DNA of 6,142 nucleotides from an uncultured Microbacteriaceae bacterium (GTDB taxonomy: Bacteria > Actinomycetota > Actinomycetes > Actinomycetales > Microbacteriaceae): the NCBI GenBank assembly GCA_903882245.1, contig CAIRWJ010000019.1:1-6142 (forward strand). Direction: 5' to 3'. Of the stretch, positions 1-5,281 are shown one piece after another. Each line of letters starts with the position of its first letter. Positions within the stretch are counted from its first letter, which is position 1. Below the pieces are notes generated by a model, which saw nothing but the letters and a program-made list of their open reading frames with translations, was not told the DNA's origin and did not search any database. Made by a program: the position numbers and the translations under genes.

Positions 1-63
1 ACGCCCCCTTCGACTCAAAACGCCAGTTTAGCCGACCGACCCTGAGGATTTCCCCAACGCGGA

Positions 64-90
64 TTACCCGCGACGGGTGCGCTCGGGTAA
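64..90 (+). promoter_or_regulatory. Inverted repeat in the leader, possible hairpin or operator
   Basis: TTACCCG at 64-70 is a perfect reverse complement of CGGGTAA at 84-90, with 13 bases between. The left arm can also pair more locally, ACCCG (66-70) with CGGGT (74-78) around a three-base loop, so two mutually exclusive hairpins are possible. It ends 17 bases before the Shine-Dalgarno at 108-114. An operator or RNA structure affecting expression of the downstream gene is possible, but a 7-bp repeat in GC-rich DNA can arise by chance. Confidence 0.25.
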
Positions 91-107
91 AGTGACAGCG
101 TAACCTG

Positions 108-114
108 AGGAGGT
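108..114 (+). promoter_or_regulatory. Strong ribosome binding site for the DivIVA-type gene
   Basis: AGGAGGT is a near-ideal Shine-Dalgarno. Its AGGAGG core ends five bases before the ATG at 119. It fixes the start of the coiled-coil protein and suggests efficient translation, in contrast to the weak sites in front of most other genes here. Confidence 0.85.
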
Positions 115-118
115 CACA

Positions 119-1282
119 ATGGCTACTGATGGACAGTTTCCTGTCGTCATGCGCGGCTACGCCCGCGAAGAAGTCGACAAGGCCATCGCCAACATGCGCC
201 GTGAAATCATTGCCGCGACGACCGAACGAAACGAACTCGCAACCGAACTTGCACGCCTCGGAGGAAAAAAGGGCCTAGTCGAGGGTGATTTGCCAACCTA
301 TTCGGGGCTAGGAACAAAGCTCGAAATGGTGTTGCGCACCTCGGAAGAACAAGCTACGATCCTCATTTCTAAGGCCGATATTCAGGCACAACGAACCATC
401 GCAGACGCTCGAATCGAGGCGGACCAGATTATCAACGACGCCACTTCGCGCGCGGAATCGTTGGTCGCGGCAGCCGAAGAAAAGGCTCGATACGAAACGA
501 GCGCCGCCCGAATTGATGCAGAAAACATCACCGCAATTGCCGAGAAAGACGTGGAAACGCTTCGTGCGGAAGCGATTCGTGAAACGAACCGTGTCCGCGG
601 AAATGCTGCGACGGAAGCCGCATCGGCGCGTGCAACCCTCAAACGCGAGATGTCAGAAAAACAGGCTCTGTTGGATCGCGAAATTGCAGAACAACGACTT
701 GTCATGGACAAAGAAGCACACGAGGCTCGTGCGGAGATTGCCCGACTCATCGGTGAAGCGGATCGCCAAAAACTCGACCTCATCGTTGAGGTTTCGGCAC
801 GTCGCCACGAGCTGGAACAACAGCTTCTCGAAGAACACCGCGACATCATTGCCCAGAATGAGGCCTATCTGAAAGCCGCGAACGAGGAATTCACGAAACT
901 GCAAAAAGACTTGACGTCACTAAATAGAGAGCACAACCGTCTCGAGCCTGAAGTTCTCAAGATTCGAGAGATGGCGATTGTGGAGTCCAAAGAAGCAGCC
1001 CGTTCGACCATCGACGCGGCCAACGCCAAAGCGCGTCAGCTCGTCAACGCCGCCCGTACCGAAGCCAAACTCGAATTGGACAATGCCGCCCAGCGCCTCG
1101 CTGAGATTGCTGCCGAGCGTGACGCGATTGCGTCCTATATCGGTGACCTCAACACGGCCGTCGCGTTCGCGGCGAAGTCGCTGGCTCCGAAGAAAGCTGC
1201 TCCGAAAACGACGCCAACCCCGACACCGAAAACGACAACCGCGACGACGGCGAAATCAACTCCAAAAACGACGCCGAAGTAA
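119..1282 (+). CDS. DivIVA-domain coiled-coil protein with Lys/Thr/Pro tail
   Basis: This is a probable cytoskeletal or polar scaffold protein of 387 residues. Residues 7-20 carry the DivIVA N-terminal motif: F7, five residues, G13-Y14, four residues, V19-D20. In DivIVA/Wag31 this region contacts the membrane. A short linker (about 48-64) contains a GLG-x-K-L-E-M-V-L stretch resembling actinobacterial DivIVA/FilP/Scy-like proteins (from memory). Residues about 70-345 are a long, Ala/Glu/Arg-rich, nearly uninterrupted helical coiled coil. The last 30 residues are low-complexity Lys-Thr-Pro-Ala, probably disordered and basic. No membrane segment or signal peptide is seen. It is not Wag31 itself: it is longer than a usual Wag31 and lacks the ftsZ-region neighbours. 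The ATG start has an AGGAGGT site, and the AI-2E gene starts eight bases after the stop. Filament formation or pole localisation is inferred. Confidence 0.85.
   Translation: MATDGQFPVVMRGYAREEVDKAIANMRREIIAATTERNELATELARLGGKKGLVEGDLPTYSGLGTKLEMVLRTSEEQATILISKADIQAQRTIADARIEADQIINDATSRAESLVAAAEEKARYETSAARIDAENITAIAEKDVETLRAEAIRETNRVRGNAATEAASARATLKREMSEKQALLDREIAEQRLVMDKEAHEARAEIARLIGEADRQKLDLIVEVSARRHELEQQLLEEHRDIIAQNEAYLKAANEEFTKLQKDLTSLNREHNRLEPEVLKIREMAIVESKEAARSTIDAANAKARQLVNAARTEAKLELDNAAQRLAEIAAERDAIASYIGDLNTAVAFAAKSLAPKKAAPKTTPTPTPKTTTATTAKSTPKTTPK
1202..1275 (+). repeat. Imperfect 14-bp repeats encoding the Lys/Thr/Pro tail
   Basis: Three near-identical 14-base units occur at 1202-1215, 1226-1239 and 1262-1275, with consensus CCRAAAACGACRMC. 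They encode P-K-T-T-type peptides (PKTTP, PKTTT, PKTTP) in the tail of the DivIVA-type protein. Such a stretch could expand or contract by slippage or recombination, changing only the length of a disordered tail as long as the frame is kept. Low-complexity coding sequence is an adequate explanation. Confidence 0.6.
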
Positions 1283-1290
1283 TTCCACAT

Positions 1291-2352
1291 ATGACGATAA
1301 ACGGCGCTTTCCGGCTTGGTCTGCTCGGTGGACTCGGGGTGCTCACCGCACTTCTCATCGGAAACGCGATCGCAACGTTGGCGACGGTTATCACCTATGT
1401 GGGATTCGCCTTGTTTATCGCCTTGGGGCTCGACCCCATCGTGCGCCGCCTTGTGGAATTGAAGTTCCCGCGACCGCTCGCGATCACCGTCGTCGTTCTG
1501 TCGGTCCTCGGGTTGTTCGCGGGTTTTGTTCTAGCCCTGATTCCGGTCATCGTCGAACAAATGACGAACCTCTACAAGACGATTCTTGAGTTCCTGACGT
1601 CCTATAACTCGCTGGGCGAATTGGTTTCGGCGATTCAGTCAATCATCCCCATCGAAGCATTGGACGTTCAAAAGACTCTCGACACGATCGTCGCGTTCCT
1701 CAGCGACCCCGCAAACCTCGCAAACATCGGTGGCGGAGTCCTCAGCGTCAGCGCCGGATTTGCTAGCGGAGTTATCGGTGCGCTGCTCACGCTGATGCTC
1801 ACGATCTACCTCGTCATTTCCCTTCCCGCAATCAAGCAGTCCTCCTACAGCCTGGTACCGGCGTCCAAGCGCAAGGAGTTTATTGGAATCGCCGAACAAG
1901 TTGTTGATGCCGTCGGAAAATACGTCGTCGGCCAAGGAACACAAGGTCTTGCAAACGGCGTTCTGAGTTTCGTCGCAATGACACTCATCGGCGCGGAATA
2001 CCCCGCCTTGTTCGCGCTCATCGCCTTCGTGTTCTCGTTGTTACCGCTCGTCGGAACCGTGACCGGATCCATCATTATCATCGCGACCCAGTGGCTCGTC
2101 GACCCGTCCGACCCGTCCACCGCGATGTGGGTGGCCGCGTATTACCTGGTGTACACCCAGATCGAGGCCTACGTCATCGGTCCGTTCATCATGAACCGGG
2201 CAGTTAAAGTTCCTGGTGTGCTCGTGATTATCGCCGCACTCGCGGGCGGCGCGCTGATGGGTGTGCTCGGTGCGATTGTCGCGATTCCGATCGCTGCATC
2301 GGTACTCATCATCATTCGTCAGGTGATGATTCCGGCGCAGGAACTGCGCTAG
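1291..2352 (+). CDS. AI-2E/PerM-family multispanning membrane transporter
   Basis: This 353-residue integral membrane protein belongs to the AI-2E (PerM/YdiK/TqsA, UPF0118) family. Members have been linked to autoinducer-2 export or to ion antiport, and the substrate here cannot be read from sequence. Hydrophobic segments lie at about 11-46, 63-88, 148-178, 220-234, 236-269, 279-297 and 307-345, with a soluble helical stretch at about 90-145. Family hallmarks are GLDPIVRRL (46-54), LLPLVGT (250-256), the Q-I-E-x-Y-x(3)-P stretch (290-298) followed by VKVPG (305-309), and the closing GGALMGVLGAIVAIPIA (319-335). Length is normal and the gene looks intact. The ATG lies eight bases after the preceding stop with only a weak GAAG-like site, so translation is probably coupled to the DivIVA-type gene. 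Its stop overlaps that of the convergent hydrolase gene. Confidence 0.88.
   Translation: MTINGAFRLGLLGGLGVLTALLIGNAIATLATVITYVGFALFIALGLDPIVRRLVELKFPRPLAITVVVLSVLGLFAGFVLALIPVIVEQMTNLYKTILEFLTSYNSLGELVSAIQSIIPIEALDVQKTLDTIVAFLSDPANLANIGGGVLSVSAGFASGVIGALLTLMLTIYLVISLPAIKQSSYSLVPASKRKEFIGIAEQVVDAVGKYVVGQGTQGLANGVLSFVAMTLIGAEYPALFALIAFVFSLLPLVGTVTGSIIIIATQWLVDPSDPSTAMWVAAYYLVYTQIEAYVIGPFIMNRAVKVPGVLVIIAALAGGALMGVLGAIVAIPIAASVLIIIRQVMIPAQELR
2101..2118 (+). repeat. Perfect 9-bp tandem duplication in the AI-2E gene
   Basis: GACCCGTCC occurs twice in direct succession, encoding Asp-Pro-Ser twice (residues 271-276). It falls in the hydrophilic loop between two membrane segments of the AI-2E permease, where a three-residue insertion should be tolerated. 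A recent slippage duplication is the simplest reading. Confidence 0.6.
2349..2352. other. Convergent stop codons sharing a palindromic CTAG
   Basis: The AI-2E gene ends with TAG at 2350-2352. The minus-strand hydrolase gene ends with TAG at 2351-2349. Both use the same palindrome, so the two reading frames overlap by four bases and no intergenic space is left for a conventional terminator. Transcripts from either side must therefore run into the opposing gene before they end. Confidence 0.9.
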
Positions 2353-3059
2353 TTGAACGTCGTCGGTAGCGGAAGCGCCGACGGGTTCACGCGTTTGACG
2401 ATCTCGCTCAGCACGCGGTAGGTCTGCTTTTCGCCAACCCAGAGGTGTTTACCATCTTTAACTTCGACGATGTCGATTCGAGGCACCACGGCGAATCGTT
2501 CGCGCGCCTCGTCGGGTTTCAGATAGTCGTCGTGTTCCGGAATGACGGCGACAATCGGAGTCGAGTTGTCATTCCAACGGTCGAGCGTCTCGGGTGTTGT
2601 GCGGTGCAAAGGTGGGGCCAAAAGGATGAGCCCTGCGACGTCGTGGTTGATGGTGTGATTCAACGCAACCTCGGTCCCGAACGACCACCCCACGACCCAC
2701 GGGAGTGGGAGCCCCGCTGAGCGGATGAACGCGAGAGCCGCCTCGAGGTCCATGCGTTCGTCGACGCCGTGCCCAAACTCTCCTTCAGAACGACCGCGCG
2801 GTGAGGTCACACCACGGAAATTGAAACGCACGACCGCGAGCCCGGCCATGGAAGGTAATCGCAACGCCGCCTTTCGAATGATGTGCGAATCCATGTATCC
2901 GCCCGCGGTGGGGAGCGGGTGCAGGAACAGTAACGTCCCGACGGGGTTGCCCGATTCCGGAACCGACAATTCACCCACGAGCACATGACCGTCTTCCGTG
3001 TGCAGTTCGATGTTGCGACGGATAGCGGGCAATTCCGTGGCGCTGCGAATCTCGTTCAT
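2349..3059 (-). CDS. Alpha/beta-fold hydrolase (COG2945-like)
   Basis: This is a predicted cytoplasmic serine hydrolase of 236 residues; the substrate is unknown. Visible features in order are a short beta-rich start, LFLHPLPTAGG (44-54) forming the His-Pro oxyanion-side loop, RFNFRG (78-83), the nucleophile elbow G124-W-S126-F-G128, an acid candidate at D177 or D178 in PEHDDYLKP, and the catalytic His H205 in GKHLW. The full triad in the right order indicates an active enzyme. The His-Pro and NFRG pattern resembles the COG2945 group of small hydrolases rather than lipases. I chose the ATG at 3059 because it overlaps the upstream stop as TAATG and has GGAAG (3072-3068) eight bases ahead. A TTG at 3089 would add ten residues and a 31-base overlap. 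It is the last gene of the minus-strand operon. Esterase or acyl-peptide cleavage is possible but unproven. Confidence 0.87.
   Translation of the reverse strand: MNEIRSATELPAIRRNIELHTEDGHVLVGELSVPESGNPVGTLLFLHPLPTAGGYMDSHIIRKAALRLPSMAGLAVVRFNFRGVTSPRGRSEGEFGHGVDERMDLEAALAFIRSAGLPLPWVVGWSFGTEVALNHTINHDVAGLILLAPPLHRTTPETLDRWNDNSTPIVAVIPEHDDYLKPDEARERFAVVPRIDIVEVKDGKHLWVGEKQTYRVLSEIVKRVNPSALPLPTTFN
2361..2383 (+). terminator. Weak candidate hairpin after the AI-2E stop
   Basis: CGTCGG (2361-2366) and CCGACG (2378-2383) form a perfect 6-bp stem with an 11-base loop, starting nine bases after the AI-2E stop codon. No T-run follows. It lies inside the coding sequence of the convergent hydrolase. 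Factor-dependent or hairpin-only termination is possible in actinobacteria, but coincidence is about as likely. Confidence 0.18.
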
Positions 3060-3340
3060 TAGAACATCTTCCAGCACGACGAATGCCAATGGCGGCGATC
3101 GCGAACGGCGGCCTCTTCACCAAACAATCCCTCGTAATGCCACGTCACAACATGGGGAACGCCGATCTCGATCGTGATGACACACCCGGGACACGCGTAT
3201 TCCTTGATGGCACGAGCCTCGGTAATGTCCTGCACAACCCAATCCTCGCCGCGCTTCGATTCGGTGCGTCGACCACCGGATGCGCGGATCACGTCAACGG
3301 GAGTCGGCTCGTCGCGCTTGGGTCGATTGCGACGGCCCAT
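3059..3340 (-). CDS. Small actinobacterial CxxC/HWHxxC protein, putative zinc-binding
   Basis: A 93-residue protein of unknown function. The first 30 residues are basic and rich in Arg, Lys and Gly. A folded part follows, with C50-P-G-C53, H63 in VPHVV, and a terminal RRHWHSSCW (82-90) giving H84, H86 and C89. Two Cys pairs or Cys/His combinations like this normally hold a zinc ion, so I infer a small zinc-ribbon-like fold. Proteins of this style recur in actinobacteria and are often labelled ATP/GTP-binding, but no Walker A motif is visible here. The basic N-terminus would suit nucleic-acid contact. I chose the ATG at 3340, which overlaps the upstream stop as TGATG. In-frame GTG (3349) and TTG (3343) starts would lie inside the preceding gene. 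It is coupled to the hydrolase gene through TAATG. Confidence 0.8.
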   Translation of the reverse strand: MGRRNRPKRDEPTPVDVIRASGGRRTESKRGEDWVVQDITEARAIKEYACPGCVITIEIGVPHVVTWHYEGLFGEEAAVRDRRHWHSSCWKMF

Positions 3341-3882
3341 CAATACCACCCGTTAATCTCGCTGTGAGCCCATGCATCGCACGGGGTCGTGTACCGATCC
3401 GAGATGTAGCTCAGGCCCCACAGAATTTGGGTTTCCGCGTTGGTGCGCCAATCGTTGCCCGCCTCTTTCATTTTGTTTCCCGGCAACGCCTGTGGAATTC
3501 CATAGGCTCCGCTCGACGGGTTTTCCGCGCGATAGTTCCAATGCGATTCGCGATTCCACAGATCAACCAGACAGGTGAATTCGGATTCGTCCCAGTTGCG
3601 GGCGCGCAATTTGGCCCGAGCGAACTGTTGGGCGATTTTTACCTCAGCGGACCCCGCCACAAAAAAACCGGACGTCAGCGACCAGGAATCCCTGACAATC
3701 GAGTATTGCGAGGCGTCCTTGTTCATAAAGGACTGATCGCTGAGAAGTTCGCGCGATCGCGCATACCCGGGGTCATAGACCGTGAACGGCGCAATCACTG
3801 GTCCGAGCACGAGAATCGCCACCCCCGCCAGAGCGGCGCGAGTGACTTTGGGGCGGGATTCGAAGATCAACCCAACCGACAC
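3340..3882 (-). CDS. Membrane-anchored lytic transglycosylase-like protein
   Basis: A 180-residue protein predicted to cleave or remodel peptidoglycan outside the membrane. Residues about 14-35 form one hydrophobic segment after a basic start (R10, K12, R15), giving a signal anchor with the rest outside. Residues 36-90 are a spacer. The C-terminal domain (about 94-180) has the small transglycosylase pattern: E99/E101 before C104, LWNRES (108-113) with probable catalytic E112, NPSSGAYGIPQ (121-131), a DW and TQI helix (144-153), then GLSYI, RY and a final GWY. C104 and C168 could form a disulfide. This compact form is typical of actinobacterial SLT/Rpf-like domains (from memory). The start is GTG, overlapping the upstream stop as TAGTG, with a poor Shine-Dalgarno, so translation probably depends on coupling. 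A T7 run on the coding strand (complement of 3661-3667) encodes part of GFFV and could slip. Full-length domain, no truncation seen. Confidence 0.82.
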   Translation of the reverse strand: MSVGLIFESRPKVTRAALAGVAILVLGPVIAPFTVYDPGYARSRELLSDQSFMNKDASQYSIVRDSWSLTSGFFVAGSAEVKIAQQFARAKLRARNWDESEFTCLVDLWNRESHWNYRAENPSSGAYGIPQALPGNKMKEAGNDWRTNAETQILWGLSYISDRYTTPCDAWAHSEINGWY

Positions 3883-4406
3883 TACTTCGCCGCGAGCATT
3901 ACTCGAACGAGTTCGTCGAGCAGCAAATCGACTTGTCCCTCGTGGTAACCGCCGAGCTGAGGGCGGAAGGTGATACCCCGCACGTCTGATCGTGACAACA
4001 AACCTCTATCCATGTAGAAGGCTCGAATGCGATCCGTGAACTCGTCGACGTCGTTTCGGTTGTACCCGTAGGCGAACAACGGTGCCCCACGAAAACGTTT
4101 GCGCGGTTCGAGAACGATGCGGTTGAGAATATCTTGTGCGACTGCGCGCACTTCTGCCGTTGCTCCATCGGGGCCGATGCGGCTAATGAGTTCGCTGATC
4201 TCGTGTTCGGCGACGGTGTCCTCAAAACGCTCGAGTGCTGCATCGACCTCGACTGTTGAATAGCCTCCCTTGACGACAGGGAACGCCACGGCGCGAATGT
4301 CGTTGCTCGACACGACGGATTCTCCGGCTTGAGCACCAGCGATGAACGCATCAACTGCCGCAACGTCGTAGCCCTTCGCGGGCGCTTTCATGATGGGGAA
4401 GGTCAC
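3882..4406 (-). CDS. DivIVA-motif repeat protein (four motifs, no long coiled coil)
   Basis: A 174-residue soluble protein made almost entirely of DivIVA-type motifs. They are F3...G12-Y13-x4-V18-D19, F42...G48-Y49-x4-V54-D55, F105...G114-Y115-x4-V120-D121 and F147...G153-Y154-x4-V159-D160. A helical linker (about 59-104) separates the pairs. There is no long coiled coil, transmembrane segment or signal peptide. In classical DivIVA one such motif per chain binds curved membrane, so a four-motif chain could be a multivalent membrane or partner adaptor; this is inference. It fits the DivIVA-domain repeat proteins known in actinobacteria. GTG at 4406 is preferred because it keeps F3 of motif 1. 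An ATG at 4391 would remove it. The Shine-Dalgarno is unclear, with AAGG lying directly against the GTG. The gene follows cdsA by 14 bases and overlaps the transglycosylase gene by one base. Confidence 0.85.
   Translation of the reverse strand: MTFPIMKAPAKGYDVAAVDAFIAGAQAGESVVSSNDIRAVAFPVVKGGYSTVEVDAALERFEDTVAEHEISELISRIGPDGATAEVRAVAQDILNRIVLEPRKRFRGAPLFAYGYNRNDVDEFTDRIRAFYMDRGLLSRSDVRGITFRPQLGGYHEGQVDLLLDELVRVMLAAK
3909..4400 (-). repeat. Internal two-motif duplication in the DivIVA repeat protein
   Basis: Unit 1 (residues 3-61, bases 4400-4224) and unit 2 (residues 105-166, bases 4094-3909) each hold two motifs in the order F-x8-GY-x4-VD-x-F, then F-x5-GY-x4-VD-x2-L. The second motif of each unit is preceded by S-x2-D-[IV]-R-x-[VI]-x-F. 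The offset between units is 102-105 residues. The alternating spacing is what a tandem duplication of a two-motif unit would leave. Conservation is visible at protein level only, so the event is old. Confidence 0.75.
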
Positions 4407-4420
4407 CCTTCTATTCTGCC

Positions 4421-5281
4421 TTAGGAAAACAGCACGGCGAAAATAGACGCGACAAACATCGATGGCAACACCGAATCAAGTCGGTCGAGAAAGCCACCAT
4501 GGCCCGGCAAAAGATGGGATGCGTCCTTCGTGCCGAGTTCGCGTTTAATCAGCGATTCGATCAGGTCGCCCGTAGTGGCGGTTCCCACCAGGATTAACCC
4601 GAACACCATCCCCCACCACCAGTCGATGTGAATCATCTGGGTGGCGATGATAAATCCCGCCACGAGAGCAAACACGACCGAACCAGCGAATCCCTCCCAA
4701 GTCTTTTTGGGGCTGATTTTGGGTGCCATCGGGTGCCGTCCAAACAGAAGTCCCGTTGCGTAGGCGCCGGTGTCGATACTCGCGATAATGATCATCGTTC
4801 CGAGCGTCCACCATTCTCCGCCGTCGCGGGCAGTCATGATGAGCGTGAAGGACACGAGGAACGGCACATAGGCCAGAGTGAACGCCGACATGATCATGTC
4901 GCGGTCGGTTACGGTCGCCCTGGACAACCCCCGTTGGATTGCGTGCCACACGATGGTGAAACCGATTCCCGCAGCGAGAGTCAACAACTGCCCGAGTGCA
5001 CCAAAGTAGTACGTCGTGGGCACCATCGCCAAGGCCGAGATAAGAATCGGAATTCGCGGAACGTGACGTTTGTCAGTGCGCGAGATGGTCGCTAATTCCC
5101 AGGTTCCGAATCCGATAAACACAGCAATCAACAACATGAAGTACTGCTTGTCGATGATCAAACTAAAAACGAATACAGCACCAAGGGCACTACCTATCAG
5201 GAGTGCGGCAACCAGGTTTCTGCCCGTGCGGGCTTCGATGACGGCTCCCGCGTCACGGATGGCGTGTTCGAAATCGGACAT
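4421..5281 (-). CDS. cdsA: Phosphatidate cytidylyltransferase (CDP-diglyceride synthase)
   Basis: This integral membrane enzyme makes CDP-diacylglycerol from phosphatidic acid and CTP, the branch point for the major phospholipids and, in actinobacteria, phosphatidylinositol. The protein has 286 residues, a normal length, with about eight or nine hydrophobic segments (for example 23-42, 47-62, 98-113, 130-150, 160-178, 199-217, 222-236, 271-285). The CDS family signature is complete near the C-terminus: S243-x-x-K246-R247, K252-D253, then H261-G-G-x-x-D266-R267-x-D269. The conserved cytoplasmic PKKTWEG (191-197), D170 and GDLIES (238-243) are also present. The ATG overlaps the frr stop as TGATG, so its translation should be coupled to frr. 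The frr-cdsA pair is a widespread bacterial arrangement. Nothing is missing or broken. Confidence 0.97.
   Translation of the reverse strand: MSDFEHAIRDAGAVIEARTGRNLVAALLIGSALGAVFVFSLIIDKQYFMLLIAVFIGFGTWELATISRTDKRHVPRIPILISALAMVPTTYYFGALGQLLTLAAGIGFTIVWHAIQRGLSRATVTDRDMIMSAFTLAYVPFLVSFTLIMTARDGGEWWTLGTMIIIASIDTGAYATGLLFGRHPMAPKISPKKTWEGFAGSVVFALVAGFIIATQMIHIDWWWGMVFGLILVGTATTGDLIESLIKRELGTKDASHLLPGHGGFLDRLDSVLPSMFVASIFAVLFS

Larger units (their letters stand above)
1..118. other. Leader upstream of the DivIVA-type gene, no gene recognised
   Basis: No convincing coding sequence is seen here. The three forward frames stop at 29-31, 43-45 and 93-95, and none gives a recognisable protein tail, so a short C-terminal end of an upstream gene cannot be excluded. 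I find no well-spaced -35/-10 pair. TAAAGT at 88-93 resembles a -10 hexamer but has no matching -35. The stretch contains a small inverted repeat (64-90) and ends in a strong ribosome binding site, so it probably serves as the 5' leader of the gene starting at 119. Confidence 0.5.

Noticed and set aside
88..93. TAAAGT as a -10 promoter element
   Set aside because: No acceptable -35 hexamer is found 16-18 bases upstream, so it was not listed as a promoter.
382..849. A 155-codon minus-strand frame opposite the coiled-coil region
   Set aside because: Its Ser/Arg/Ala-rich product mirrors the repetitive Glu/Ala codons of the coiled coil on the other strand; no domain is visible.
978..1589. A 203-codon plus-strand frame overlapping the end of the DivIVA-type gene and the start of the AI-2E gene
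   Set aside because: It is a frame-shifted reading of two well-supported genes, with an Arg/Pro-rich composition typical of a shadow frame.
3060..3089. Upstream TTG start for the alpha/beta hydrolase
   Set aside because: It would overlap the preceding gene by 31 bases. The ATG at 3059 has a TAATG junction and a GGAAG site at suitable distance.
3661..3667. Seven-A run (T7 on the coding strand) as a phase-variation tract in the transglycosylase gene
   Set aside because: Seven bases is short for a contingency tract, the frame is intact, and the encoded GFFV segment needs no special explanation.
3280..3948. A 222-codon open frame on the plus strand opposite the transglycosylase gene
   Set aside because: The minus-strand frame has clear motifs (NRES, SGAYGIPQ). 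The plus-strand product is Arg/Pro-rich and unstructured in appearance, with no good ribosome binding site noticed.
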